Assembly (NCBI GenBank): GCA_039654915.1 | Contig: CM077600.1 | Coordinates: forward strand, 31,307,992-31,371,991 | Origin: Aquilaria yunnanensis | Lineage: Eukaryota; Streptophyta; Magnoliopsida; Malvales; Thymelaeaceae | Direction: 5' to 3' | DNA: 64,000 nucleotides | In this document: positions 47,991 to 60,479 of the stretch, piece by piece | Layout: every line of letters begins with the position of its first letter | How positions within the stretch are numbered: position 1 is the stretch's first letter | Position numbers and translations under genes: made by a program | Notes under the pieces: generated by a model | Databases searched by the model: none | Told to the model about the DNA's origin: nothing | What the model saw: only the letters and a program-made list of their open reading frames with translations

Positions 47991-49574
47991 AAGGTCATGG
48001 GTGAGCTCCTAACTTGTTTTTCATGTTCTAAATGAGCGACTAAACTTAAAATTGTCCTATCGAAGTACCATAATTTTTATTATGTGTTTCAGTTGGGTAT
48101 TTTCCGTTAATTCCAGTTTTAACCTAATAGAAAATATTGATGTGACATTAATTAATGTTAAAATAAATTTAAAATAATAATATTGGTCTTCAAACTTTTA
48201 TAATCAATAATTCTTAACATTAAACTTATAAATCTAATGTTCACACCTTAATCTTTAGATGCTAACCATTGCCTACACAACCCTAGCCAAAGCAGCATCA
48301 TTGACTCATCTTCTGTATCATCGTTAGAGCTTATTCTCTTATAATAACTAGTCCATTTTTAGATAAAATAATCCCTAAATTCAAGGAAACTCAATTCAGA
48401 TTATTCTAAATGCAATGAACAACCATGAATTGAATAAAAAAATCAAAGAAACAAACAATAAAATAACTAGAGAATTTCAACATACCGTTCTTTGCCATTT
48501 CCTCCTTCACCCCCTTGTTTCTGCCAGTCCCCGTGCAGTATAGCCTCCACAATGCAGCTACCTCTTCCTTCGTTACCTCCCTCAATGACTTCAACAACCT
48601 TTTGCTATCCCTGTCATAAGCCTCGTATCCTTACTCTTCGTGCCCCATAAACCTAGATTCTTTGCATTTTAGAAACCCAAATTCATTTTGCATACTTTGA
48701 AATAATTGAGGTGATAGCTCATCTTTTAACTGAAGCAACAACAAATTTTTTAACCAGGGCACTAGATTTGGGGAGCTGGAAGCAGCCGTACCAAGGTCAG
48801 CAATATAGCTATAGTGAGGGTAATGATGGCGGCTGGTGGTATCAGAACCCTAAACAATATTGTTGAAGTTGTTAGTGGGGCAGAGGCTACCTAAGGAGAG
48901 GAGTTGGAAGGACCTACCAGAATAAACAACCATTATGTCACCATCAACGGTCTAGATGGAATGTAGTTGGAGTAAGAGATGATGCAAAGGTAGGAAAAAA
49001 AGGTGGAAAAATGAGACAAAGGAGAGAGAAGGTGAACATGGGTGAGGACCAATGAGTGCTACGGTTGGAGGCAGAGAAGTTGAGTTAAGAGGAACCCAAA
49101 TTCCCAAATTCCCATATTTTGATTTTTGATTATTTCTTAGATTAAAAATTTTAAGGGTTTAGGGCATGCAAATTCCCAAACCCTAAACCCAAAATTCCCA
49201 TCATTTCCTAAATACCCAAATTCAGATCATTTCTTCGATTTTTGATTTCTAGGGCTTGTCAAGTAGACCAAAATTCCTAGATTTTTAGGAAATAAATAGT
49301 GAGATTGTGGCAGGTGGAAAAGGCTAGGAGAATAAATAGTAAATTTAAAAGTTTAAAAGTTTAGGACTGTGGATGTGGAGAGTTAAATAACTTAAATTAT
49401 TATTTTAAGATTTATTTTAATTTTTTTTATGTCATATCGACATTTTGTGTCAAACTTAAAACTAGAATTAATGGAAAGTAACCGATTGAGATGTACAATA
49501 AGAGTTAAAGTATTTTAATATGACAATTTTAACCTCAGATGCCCATTAAAACAAAAATAAGCTAGATGACCCTT
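47991..49574. mobile_element. Mutator-like element with long terminal inverted repeats
   Basis: The first roughly 190 bp (starting aaggtcatgggtgagct) can be aligned with the inverse of the last roughly 190 bp (starting aagggtcatctagctta). Shared words include 'ttaaaattgtc', 'ccgttaattccagttttaa' against 'ccattaattctagttttaa', and 'ttaaaataaat'. Long, diverged inverted ends fit a Mutator-like element. No clear 9-bp duplication is visible. The interior holds a more GC-rich, coding-like stretch but no transposase. Confidence 0.65.
48406..48640 (-). pseudogene. Coding-like fragment inside the Mutator-like element
   Basis: On the - strand a frame reads SLREVTKEEVAALWRLYCTG then TGRNKGVKEEMAKN, followed by a possible splice donor ('gg|tatgttg' context is weak). 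It is balanced in composition, unlike the surrounding DNA. Mutator-like elements often carry captured host gene pieces, and this could be one. I do not recognise the source gene, and the frame breaks in both directions. Confidence 0.3.
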
Positions 49575-49682
49575 GTGCACTTTACACTTTTCTTACGATG
49601 AGAAAATGACGTTTTTTATGCCAAAAGTTTCATTGATTAATAATGTGTAAGCATATCACAAACACAATTTTTGGAAAAAGAA

Positions 49683-50026
49683 GAGCCAATTTATTTTAAC
49701 TTAATCCAAAAATAACTTATTTTATTTTGATATTTTTTATTCAGAACTAATTTTATTATTTCAAATTCAATATTATTTAGTTGTAATAATCCATTGAAAA
49801 TACAATTTTTATAATCTTATTAACTTTTATAAATTTTTCATTTTAATGCAAAAAAAAAAAAAATAGAAAATTCATAAAATTTTAATAACATTATAAAAAT
49901 TTACTTTCAAATAGATTATTACATCTACATGCTACTTACTTTCAAATAAAATTAGTCTTAGGTAATAAATGTAAAAATAAAAAGTAATTTTTAATTCAAT
50001 TAACTTAAATTAAAATGAATTGGCTT
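49683..50026. mobile_element. Fold-back MITE, complete copy
   Basis: The left end gagccaatttattttaact and the inverse of the right end (aagccaattcattttaattt) agree closely, and inner arms (taataatccattgaaaat facing tttcaaatagattatta) extend the inverted match, leaving a loop at the central A-run near 49,850. Same family as 10,553-10,898 and the split copy at 21,860. Confidence 0.75.
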
Positions 50027-50298
50027 GAAATCTTTTTGTTTCTTTTTAACACATTTTAATACAAGATCATGTCTAATCATTAAAAAAAACATATATTTTG
50101 GATATTTAAGCATGATGAACGTGCAAATCTAAAGATATGAGAAGACAAGAAATCTAAATGTCGATGTTGACAGTAGAAGACGACGTCAACCCATTCCAAC
50201 TAATTTTCTCACATTATCATCCGATTGATCTGACATATCACGGAAGGAATCGCATGTATTGTAAAGTAAACTTCTCATTTCCTGCGTGTCGGTGCTCT

Positions 50299-50301
<3 letters not shown>

Positions 50302-50333
<32 letters not shown>
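50302..50333. repeat. (TA)n microsatellite
   Basis: About 32 bases of alternating TA just beyond the 3' end of the trihelix gene. Confidence 0.95.
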
Positions 50334-50335
<2 letters not shown>

Positions 50336-50449
50336 GCGATCTAAAAACGAATATTAAAATTATACTAAGGGGGAATCTTTTTATTATCTCTAATATCACT
50401 ATGTATTTATTATGCTAGCTACCTAGACACAAGCTTGCTAGTTAGCTAC

Positions 50450-52786
50450 TCATAAATCAAAATCAAAGCCAACTGAAACAGCTGGAGCCATATTTTTCTC
50501 ACCTTCGGAGTCATGCACGTCGAGGGCACTACTCTCCGGCTGATCGGAGTGGTTTTCTGGCACCGAGAGTTTACCCTGGTTGTACAATGTGCTTAACTGA
50601 TGAAAATAAGGGCAAGTCCTGGAGTCGAGCGACCTCTTCTTGTTGGCGTCTTTGGTTTTTCTGAAGTACTTGTTTATGTTCTCCCATTTCTCTTTGCACC
50701 TCTTAGCACTCCTCTTGTACCCCAACTCCAACATGCCTTGTGAAATTCTCTCCCACAAAGGAGCTTTTACGGCTCCCGCACCATCCTTGTTCGTGCTGTT
50801 TTCCTGATCACCGCCGTTGTTTGAGAGGCTACACCTTATGTTTATCAATGCTAAAACTTCATCTCTAGGCCACCTCTTACCCATGTCTTCTTTCTGATCA
50901 ACAGTCATGGCTACTGTATTAGGGTTTTTATGGGGTTTTTGTGGGGTGCTCAAGCTCAAAGTATTGCTTTGAAGATTATGAGGGGTATTAGGGTTTTGTG
51001 GAGAAAAAAGATTTGATGTCGACGAAGTAGGGTTTGGGGTTGCGGAAGTAGGATCTTTCTGATGGTCATCATGATGATCAACTTTTTTGCCCTGGGCATG
51101 AGTGGTAATTGGAGTGATTATATTAGGGTTTTGCGCTACAGCTAACGAAGAGGATGATGATGATGAATTGGCAGGGGGATTAGTAGTTGGGTGATTAGAA
51201 GCTAGTTTACTCAAGAACTTGAGAAATGCTGCCTGTCTTTCTCCTGCAATCTCCTGCTCTTTCGCCCTAGCTTCAAGCTCTTTGTTGAGCCTATCAAATT
51301 CCAGCTTCTTCCAAGCCTCCTCTTTCTTCACCTTCTCTCCATCTCTCTTCACCATATCTTGTATCAGCCGGTTGTGCATCTCTTCTTGTTGGGCCATCAG
51401 CTTGTTCACCATCTGCTCACAAAACCCCTTCAACATCTCAAACTTCTCTAGTTTCCTCTTCTTCTTCTTCATCTTCTTATTCCTGATCTTCTTGTTCTGA
51501 CCGTGATGTTCTCCTCCTTCTTCCATTCTCTTTCTTTTGATGCTCTCTATTTTATTCCGATCTTCCAATTTATCATCATCATCATCAACATTTGATATTA
51601 ATGCATCAGCAGAAGTGCCAGTATTATTTTCTGAATCGTCTTTTTCCAAGTCCTGGCCCATGATGCCGTCTCTACCTGCAATAATCGGCTTATCTGTGGG
51701 CTTGTTGTGTCCAGCTGGTGGGATATGCTTCTGCGGATTATTCTCATCATTATGATGATTATCCGGATCATCTCCTTGGCAAAGCTCCTCTAGCTCACTA
51801 AAGATCCTATAGTTGTTGTTTATGTTGCTGCAGCCATTAGAGTTGTTGAAACATCTGCTCTCCTGTTCAAATTTTTCCTTGCACTTGGCAGCATTCCTCC
51901 TGTACCCCAGCTCTGCCAGCTTCCTGCAACATCTCAACCACACACATGTAACCGTTGTACATCCACAAATATTAATATTAATTATTTGCGTACGCACACA
52001 CACACATATATATATAACCAAGACCCACCCCAGCTGCTTCTACTCGCTAATTAATGATCAGCAGCATTTATTCTCCCATTTAGCTGCTCTTGAGATATTA
52101 AAATACCAAACATGCATCCCCTTATTTAATTATTCCTACACCCTCCCACCGTTTCTAAAGAATAGAACCAATTTCAGGGTCAATCTACACGGTACATAAC
52201 ATCTGATCACTCTACTAGTCTTGATCAATAAATGAAACTGCAGAAGAGGGACATTATTTGGAGCTTCACTGTGGTAGCTGTGTAAGCCAACAATAACAAT
52301 TCTGAACAAGTGAATTGAATGATTAAAGTATGGTACAAGTGATATATACCTGGAGACATGATCCCAAGTGAATTCAGGAAACCAATTCTCCAAGCTAGAT
52401 CTGATTCGGAACAAGGCAAGAACTTCCTCCGTAGACCAAGGTGAAGTGTCCATCCGCTCTGGCGAGGCGGCCACCGTCCCAATCTCCATGCTCACAGCCA
52501 CCAGGCTATCGTTATCGACAGTACTATCATGATGATGTTGCGGCTGTTTTGGTTCATCAACTTTTCTGGGGTGGTGGAATTGGTTGTGGTGCGATAAGGC
52601 GGCGGGGTACAGGAAGTGGGGCTGAATTGGATCGAACGAAGGGAAGGAAGCAGCGGGTGGAACATGGTGGTGATGGGAAGGAAGGAAATTAGGGGGAGAG
52701 ACAAAGGGTAGAGGAAGTGTTGCTGATGATGCCGGTGTTCTCGCTGTTGAGGCTATCAATTGGTGGAACTGCTCTCCCTCAAACAT
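50450..52786 (-). CDS. GT-2-like trihelix transcription factor (GTL2 type)
   Basis: Two - strand exons, 52786-52350 and 51923-50450, give about 636 residues. The N-terminal trihelix domain starts at about W117 (WSTEEVLALFRIRSSLENWF), is split by the intron after WDHVSR, and continues KLAELGYRRNAAKCKEKFEQ. The C-terminal trihelix starts at about 493 (GKRWPRDEVLALINIRCSL) and ends near CKEKWENINKYFRKTK, with an N/G-rich insertion before LWERISQGMLELGYKRSAKR. A lysine-rich nuclear-localisation-like stretch and a long charged central helix (around EKFEMLKGFCEQMVNKLMAQ) lie between. Two trihelix domains define the GT-2 group, which binds GT-elements in promoters. The start MFEGEQFHQLIAS resembles GTL2 more than PTL or GTL1. 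H/P/Q-rich N-terminal and N/S/P-rich linkers look disordered. Confidence 0.93.
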
Positions 52787-52972
52787 GTCTCTTCTGTTGT
52801 GTGCTGTGTCTCCCTGATGTGTTTTTTTCCTGTGATTTTGTGTTTTCTTTCTGTACTAGTACTACTTACTGCTTGCTAGGCTAGGCTAGCCTAAGCATAC
52901 CTTTTTAACTCTCCCCTTGTTCCATTTGATCACTGTAAAATACCCAAAGGATGTCTCTGCCAGAAACACATA

Positions 52973-52974
<2 letters not shown>

Positions 52975-53014
<40 letters not shown>
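52975..53014. repeat. (CT)n run upstream of the trihelix gene
   Basis: About 38 bases of CT on the + strand (GA on the coding strand), about 200 bases upstream of the start codon, probably in the leader or core promoter, where such pyrimidine/purine runs are common in plants. Confidence 0.8.
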
Positions 53015-53015
<1 letters not shown>

Positions 53016-54068
53016 CTCATGTGTGAAGGATTTTGTCCTGTTATGAAGAGGAAAAGATAGGGTCACCACACCCCTTGGCCGCAAGTGAAAGTCACTTTCA
53101 AGTTCCAGGTCAGTCCCTAAGTGTTGAGACATGGTACTGAATTGAAAATCACAAGGAGTGTCACCCTTATATTCTGCATTCACACAAGTGGTTGCGGAGG
53201 AAGAGAGCAATAGAATATAAACCAAAGAAATAAGTGGTGAGGGGGTGGGATCCACGCGCCTTGATGAGGGTGGGGTTTGAAGACGAGTAGGGGGTGGAAA
53301 ATGATATTACACATTGGTAGGAAAAAAGAAATAAATAAAATGCATGTATGAGAGGTGATAAAGTTAAAATGATCTGGGCCATGGGGTCCTCATAGAATCC
53401 TATGCAGAGGCTGATGCTGATGCTGATGATGGTGCAATTAACGGCAAGAGGGATGGCAGGACACGTGAAACCATGCAGGTACTGGGACCAATTATTTATG
53501 GTTATGGAGCCTTCCAGTACCCGCTTTTCCCATGCTTCGCCCCTCGCCCCGCCCTCCCAGGACAGGACTACCATCGCTATTGCCTCCTCCTTTTTCCTTA
53601 GGGCTGGGCAGGCCCAACTCAAGCAGGCTTCAATACAGATCCTACTTCAATCAATGGAAATTTGTAATTCAGAGGTTGGGTTGGGGAAACAAATAATGAT
53701 TCACAGAGTTAGGGACCAGCTTAGTGATTTACTCCCTTTTGTTTTCCCATGCTTGCTTGCTCCAACCAAGCCCGAAACTGAAAGAAAGCCCGTGCCTTTC
53801 AGGATTGGAAAAACCGAAGAATTACCCAACCCCAACAATATTAAAATTCTTTTCCAATGGGGACCCCTTTCTTGCTGGCCCGTAGGTCTACGCGTACTTG
53901 TTTTAAACCGCCAGATTTTTGTCAGCCAGTAGAGTTCCAAAACTTGCTCAGAGTTTTTTTGACTACTCTACGGACTATTGTTATAGATCCGGTAAGTCCT
54001 TCTGCTCGGATTGTAACTGTACGGCAGGGAATTTCGGGGTTTGTTCTTCAACAAACCCCCAGCTCACC
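53015..54068. other. Upstream region of the trihelix gene, then the LINE boundary
   Basis: This is probably promoter on the left and LINE leader on the right. The 176-codon frame at 53,402-53,932 (+) has no recognisable domain and a composition expected of chance. Nothing else is supported. Confidence 0.4.
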
Positions 54069-57000
54069 ATGAGAATCATAAGTATTAATTGCCAAGGCCT
54101 GGGTCGAAGCAAAGACAGTTCACCATATTCAGTCCCTGGTTTGGACTCATCAACCCGACCTTTTCTCCATTATGGAAACTAAGTTAAATGCTAGTTCTGC
54201 ATCTATGCCATTAAAAAGTTTAAGTTTTTCTCATTATGTTGCTATTGATGCTTTTGGGAGGAGTGGTGGCTTGGTTGGCAATCATCCATATATAATTGTC
54301 AACTCTTGTTTAGTGGCCTACACCTCATTATGCTTTACCTTATGGATGAGTTAGGCCATTAGTGGTACCTTGGTTGTGTGTACGGTCATCCTAAGGTTCA
54401 GTTTTGAAGTTAAACTTGGAATAATCTATTGGAAGTTATATCTATCTATAGTGGGTCTTTCATTCTAATCGAGGATTTTAATCAGGTTTTATCTGAACAA
54501 AAAAAAAACAAGGAAGAATTCCCACTCTTTTCCAAAAGCAGAATATCTCCAATATTTCTTGGACTCATTAGCTCATATTCAAGTTCCTTGTGGTGTTCCT
54601 TGCTTTACGTGGTCAAATTTTCAACAAGGTGATGATTCGGTTATGGAGGTTCTAGCTAAAGCTTAGCCAATTCTGAATGGTTTGATTTGATTCTGGATCC
54701 AATCCTCTTTAACCTTGGTATTCAATTATCGAATCATGCTCCTATTATGTTGGATACTAACCCCAATTGGTCTTTTTTATCATCGACCTCAAAGATTTGA
54801 GGTCTTTTGGCTACATCACACTTAGTGTGATAAGTTAATCAAATCATCCTGGAATGCTAAAATTCACGTTTTGTTTATGTTTTAGGTGGTCACCAAATGC
54901 AATGTCATAGTACTAGCCTTATGTCCAGGGATAGAGCCAGAATTTTAAGTTAGGGGGCTGGACTTTATTTGAAAAATGTTAGAGAACCAAGAAATAAAAG
55001 TATTTTTACAATGCAAAAAGAAAATACAAAAAATAACTTAAAATCTATTAAAATGTTATGTTTATAGGTTGTACACTTCCAAAATAATAAGTAAAACTTA
55101 CTGAATCTCAGTTTTCATCCATATAATGAATCGATGATCATAAGCTTCAAATCCATATCAAATCTCTTTAGTCAATGGAAAATTAATTATGTTATTATAC
55201 ATGTACATATGTTTGATTAATATCACATAGAAAACAAAAAGATATATAATTCCTTGTGTATCTTGAGGTGGGCACGTTTTTCTTTCAATGCATAAAAATC
55301 ATTTATTATCTTGTCTATCAAAAAAATCTCAACAATATCTCTTTCAATATAAATAATCAAGCTATTCTTGAGAAAATGCTACTACCAAGTCTTGTTTGCA
55401 CAATTTTCATTGTTGAAAAAGCTCATTTTGTTGTTGCAGTCAAACAGGAAAAATCAATATAAGATGAATTAATCTGTCCACTAAGAGATAAATTTTTTAC
55501 TTTCATGTTTTTTTTAGTCTTCTACACAATTCAAAAATTGTAGATACATTTTTCAACTGTGGATAGCGGGGCACATCATGCTCAGAATACTATAACTGAT
55601 ACTTCAAATGAATCTTTTATTGTTTAGTGAAATTTAAAGGATAAAACTTGTCAGTTAATCTACATATGTTCTCAATATTAAAAAACTTATAGAAATCTCT
55701 GAGATCCAAAGCAATACTAAGAAGAAAAAGCTCCGCCATCTGTTTACTAACTAACTTCCTCAATTTTTCATGAGACACACCTTGGTTAATGCAAAATTTT
55801 GCAAAAGAAGTGGAAAAGTTGTACTTTTACATTTCTAATTTTGTAAAATATAATTAATTAATTTTTAGTAAGAGAGTAAAATTAATTGTTTGATGTTGAA
55901 CTTTTCCTATATTTCTCACACAAATCAACCATATGCATTTATGTATAATTTTAGTGAGATAGAGAAAATTATTATCATTTTATATCTATACTTATTAAAA
56001 TTATTATTATGTTTTATAATTAAAAAAAATGAGAGGGCCACAATAGATATAATGTAATTTTTTTGTCTTTATTTTTACATATACATATATATAATACATA
56101 TAACTTGGGAAAATGTTGGGGGGGGGGGGGGTCGGGCATCCCCCAACCCCCCTATTGCCTTCACCACTGCCTATGTCAATGAAGTAAGTCTTATATTGGT
56201 AATATCCCTTAACAGCTTTGTCAAATTGAGCAGAACCTCTAGGATATTCAAGTCTTTCCAAATCCTTTTTCTCAGCAGTTTAAATTCCTAGAACTCCATA
56301 AATAGCATATTGAATTATTGGCAGTAAAAGAAAGCATGTGGGCTCAAAATTTAAGCATAAAATAGCTTACTTGGGGAGATTCCAATACTTATTTTTTTCA
56401 CCAATCTATGAGGAATAAGCATATGTGAGCTCGAATTTCTACGTTTCAGGTTCAAGATGATCATTGGTTGTATAAGGAAGAGCATGCTCATATTAGGAGC
56501 GTATTTTAATCACATTATAACCCCAATTTGGAAGACCAAGCTATTTGTGAAGATTTATTTTGTGCAAATATTGCCAAAACATTATCTGATCAACAATGTA
56601 GCATGCTACTTGCACATTTTACTAAGGAAGATATCCGAAAAGCTATTTTTTATCAAGGAAATTTTAAAGCCCTAGGGCCAAATGGCCAATCATCGATCAT
56701 TTTTAAAAAAAAATTGGGGCATTTTGGGAGATGAGGTTATAAATGTAGTTTTATCATTCCTAAATTAGGATTTCCTCCTTCAGCAGGTGAATCGTACTTT
56801 TATCACTCTTATTCCTAAGTAAATGAAAGTTGTACTATGAAAGATTTCAGGCTTATTAGCTTATACAATAGTCGTGGTCAATTGGTTGAAACTAGTTTTG
56901 CAGACCTTGGTTTCACCTTTTCAAAATGCCTTTATCCCGAAACATCATATTCTAGATAATGTTATTATTGCTCATGAATTTTTGCATGTTGTTTCTCATA

Positions 57001-58260
57001 CTCCTCCTACAACCAGGCCACGTGGAGATAAAACAATTATAAAATTAGATATCAGGAAAACATATGATTCCTTACAATGGTCCTTTCTCGAAAAGGTTCT
57101 TTGGGTTATGAACTTTCCAGATAAATGGGTTCACCTGATCATGTAATGTGTAATACCGATGTCCTATTCTGTGCTCGTCAATTGGTGTGCTTATTAGCTG
57201 TCCCCCTCTACAAGCATTCAGCATGGGGACCTTTATTTTCTTATATTTTTATTCTGTGTATGGAAGCTTTCTCCAGTTGACTGGAAAAACTTCAATCGTC
57301 AAGTATCATACAGGGGCTTAGAGCTAGTACGGGTGGTGCAAAAATCAATCATTATTTTTTTCTAATGATTGCTTTGTTTGCTTCCGTCCAACTATGACAG
57401 CAGTTCAAGCCGTAAATCAGACTTTGCATGATTTTGGGATTGCAACAGGCCAAAGAATTAATATTCATAAGTCAAAATGGTTATTTAGTTGGAATGTGGC
57501 TGGGTCTCTTCGAAGCCATATAATTTAGATCATTCTTTTTCAGGTTAATAACACCATCCCCTCATACTTGGGCCTCCCATTTGCTCAGGATTTGTCACAT
57601 CGATCTTCGTTTCAATTTCTTGTGGATAAAGTTTATCAACAGTTAGTTGGCTGGAAGGGGAATCTTTTAAACCCTGTAGGGCATCTCACACTTATTCAAT
57701 CAACCTTGTCATCTATTCCCATTTATGTCATATCACTGCTTATAGTTTTAGTAACGATGTTTGATAATCTTTCTAAGCAGTTTATTCGGTTTTGGTGGTC
57801 AAGCAACTATGACAAAAATAGACTTCATCTTTGACACCAAAGTCTTCTTCACCTCCCTACAGGTTTTGGAAGACTTGGAATCAAGGATCTTAGGCTTTTT
57901 AATGAAATTCTTATTGCCAAGACTTTCTGGTGAATATTTATAGGGCTTAGTGATTCCTTGGTCTGCCGAGTCCTTATGGCTAAATATGGAAATGGTCACT
58001 TAATTTGGTCAGTTAAAGCCAATGAGAATACAACTACTATTTGGAGAAGTCTTTTGCATTGTCGGGCAGTACTTCATGATCATATTCAATAGAATTTTGG
58101 AGATGATTCCATAGTTAGAGTATCAGATGATGCATAAATTTTAGGAATTTTGCCTACACACTTATGTACTCTCGTAGGGGATATGTTCAAAGACCCCAGT
58201 CTCCGAGTTGTAAACATCTATGATTTTTAGGAATGTCGATGAAAGCTGACATTACTCCAA
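54069..58260 (+). mobile_element. Degenerate L1-type LINE, interrupted by a hAT element
   Basis: The endonuclease start MRIISINCQGLGRSK is followed, after a frameshift, by HHIQSLVWTHQPDLFSIMET, then FGRSGGL and IEDFNQVL. After the hAT insertion come KLTWGDSNTYFFHQS-like text, FTKEDIRKAIFYQGNFKALG, then reverse transcriptase blocks: LVSPFQNAFIPKHHILDNVI, KLDIRKTYDSLQW, and QSLFFSNDCFVCF at the catalytic site, where the usual A-D-D reads S-N-D (57,361-57,369). Later blocks GQRINIHKSKW, PSYLGLPF, GWKGNLLNPVGHLTLIQST and QFIRFWWSS match the thumb region. The C-terminal zinc-binding and RNase H parts are missing, and stops and shifts are frequent. The element is dead. Confidence 0.88.
54926..56169. 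mobile_element. hAT-like element inserted in the LINE
   Basis: The element starts CAGGGATAGAGCCAG at 54,926 and ends ccttcaccactg at 56,169. The inverted ends are diverged (about 9 of 14 matching). It is flanked by near-identical 8-mers, cttatgtc (54,918) and cctatgtc (56,170), 7 of 8 alike, the duplication length of hAT elements. A long G-run followed by C-runs lies near the right end, as in the 38,880 element. LINE endonuclease text lies on the left and LINE linker text on the right, which confirms insertion. No transposase frame is visible in 1244 bp. Confidence 0.78.
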
Positions 58261-58559
58261 AATCTTTTCCCATCATAGATTATGCAACTTATTCTAACTA
58301 CTAATAAATTATTTTGAATTAAATTGATTTAATTAAAATAAACTAGCTTAAAGAGACAGAGATGATAGTGATTATGTGATGGCAAAACCCAATTAACTCC
58401 ATTTGTATTTAAATGGCCATGGGCACGTATCTCCTAGATATATGCCTCCCAACAAAAGCCACAGCCATCATAATCCCATTTATGGCACCACCCTGAATGG
58501 GCCCCCATCATCGCCCTGCAAATCGCCCTTGTAGCCAAACCAGCCAAAAGTATACTAAG
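58261..58559. other. LINE 3' boundary and short intergenic stretch
   Basis: A terminal arm fragment of the fold-back MITE family is visible at about 58,303-58,352 (taaattattttgaattaaat..aaaataaact). The remainder is unremarkable. Confidence 0.4.
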
Positions 58560-60479
58560 AACATCATTTTTTACTTTCATTTAATGAATTCTGCTCTCCA
58601 CAATCCCAAATATCATTTCCATAACCCTAAGGCTATTCACGAATTACCCTTCCACTAGACCACCCGAATTCAACGGTTCACCACGAACTTGAGGCTCTCA
58701 TCCGTCTCGACGACCAACAATCCTCGAATGAAGCCATCAAGGCACTAGTGATGGTAAGGATACTATAAATAGTACTATTGTTCTTTGATAGAGCTTGTTT
58801 GTTGTGAGTTTACAACCCTAATCCGCAGCGCACGGGACGTGTGTAGATAGGGTGAATAAGATATCATTTCCACGAAGATTGATTTGCATTGTTTGCTAAT
58901 TACCACTACCTTGAGACTCACTTTAGCTAAACAAGCAACAATTGATGATTTACTCACTATGAAAATAACTAAGTTTGCAACTGCACTTAAATTACTACTA
59001 AACAAGAACAACAAACACAATGCAAATTAGGGGTTTTCTAATGAATTAACAAAACACACTTTCTATGGTTTTCACTATTTGACTTGGTTAGCTAGTGAAT
59101 TAATGCTAATAGTTTGGTTTTTTCTACTTGTTGGTGAAGTTAGCTAATTAGGTCCTTACTCTCCCAAGTGAAAGGGTCACTCTCCCAAGCTTACACTAGA
59201 ATGGACTCCCATCCAAATTGCTAGTTCAAGATGGGCATTACAAGTGCAATTTACCTTCACCTAGTGTCCTAGACTAGTCTCCCAACAAGCCCATGGCCAC
59301 TACACTCTTCTCCTAATTCCAATTCCTTTTAATCTTTTCCAAGAGTTTAAAAGAAATCTAAAGTGCAATTGACTAGGGTCCTTGATCAATCAACACAACA
59401 ATAAACTCAAGGAGAAGAGTAAACAAGCAATGAAGGAAAACCAAAGTTAAATAGCCATTAATCAAACCAACATAACCAATTCAAGTAGTTACAACCATAG
59501 AAAGTGTAGATAAAACTACTCCATAATCAAACTAAACATAAACATGAAAATACATAAACGAGCATCCATGTCTAAATACAAAATAAAAGAAGGAAAGAAG
59601 GAACCCAATAGACTCTAGATGTTTGATTCCTCAAGGCTCCTACAAGTCTTCAAGTCCTCTAAGCCTTCTCCAAGCAAGAATCCATAAATGCTCCCAAGGA
59701 AGATGAAGAAATGCAAGAAATGGTGATGAAAAACCTAAGTCTAAGATGAGAAGATGAAAATGGAAAGTGCATTCTTCTTGCTAGGTTCCAGGTTCTTCTA
59801 CTCTTGGAGGTGTCCCTTTCACTCACCAAACCATTTGGATAGAAATCCTTAGCCAATAGCAAGCTTGAGTTCAAATTTGAGGTACGGGACCACTTTTCCG
59901 GGTGACTGGCGCCTAGGTCTCCAGGCTCGCAGGTGGCCCCAGGAGGGGGTACCTGGGCGTCTAGGCCTCCAGGGTGTATTTTTTAGTCAGAGAACTTTTG
60001 TACTGTGGCGCCTAGGCCTCGCTCCTTGGGCCTAGGCCTCACAGTTATAATTTCTGTTGACTTTTGCATTCCCGTTTTTTGTTCCACTCATCCCGGTGCC
60101 ATTCCAATGCTATGGTCCGCTTCTCCAACCTAAAAAATGAAGGATCAAAGCAAAAATCGGCCAAAAATATTGAGTGGTAAGGTAGAAAATTGTGGTCAAA
60201 GTTGACAAAAAGTCAACATATTTGACCATAAAATTAACATTATTTTTTACTCTCATTTAATGAATTCTGCTCCCCACAATCCCAAATATCACTTCCATAA
60301 CCCTAAGGCTATTCACGAATTACCCTTCCACTAAACCACCCGAATTCAACATACGGTTCACCACGAACTTGAGGCTCTCATCCGTCTCAACGACCAACAA
60401 TCCTCAAATGAAGCCATCAAGGCACTAGTGATGGTAAGGATACTATAAATGGTACTCTTGTTCTTTGATAGAGCTTGTT
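58560..60479. repeat. 240-bp direct repeats flanking a 1.4-kb unit
   Basis: 58,560-58,799 and 60,236-60,479 are nearly identical, differing by a few substitutions and a 4-bp insertion (ttcaacggttc against ttcaacatacggttc). Both contain a frame ending LEALIRL(D/N)DQQSS then NEAIKALVM|gtaagg, which looks like an exon end with a splice donor. The intervening 58,800-60,235 starts tgttgtgagtttacaaccct, has no PBS-like word after the first repeat, and holds four 'CTAGGYCTC' words near 59,910-60,045. It could be a tandem duplication or an unrecognised LTR-type element. Confidence 0.65.

Noticed and set aside
51219..51755. + strand frames opposite the trihelix gene
   Set aside because: Shadows of the K/E-rich coding strand: they are S/F/L-rich with no motif.
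53402..53932. A 176-codon open frame on the + strand
   Set aside because: It begins in a repeated CTGATG run, overlaps another long frame on the other strand, has no recognisable motif and lies in a promoter/transposon junction.
58560..60479. Calling the 240-bp repeats LTRs of a retrotransposon
   Set aside because: No tRNA-complementary primer site follows the first repeat, no polypurine tract is obvious before the second, ends are not TG..CA, and no flanking 5-bp duplication was found.
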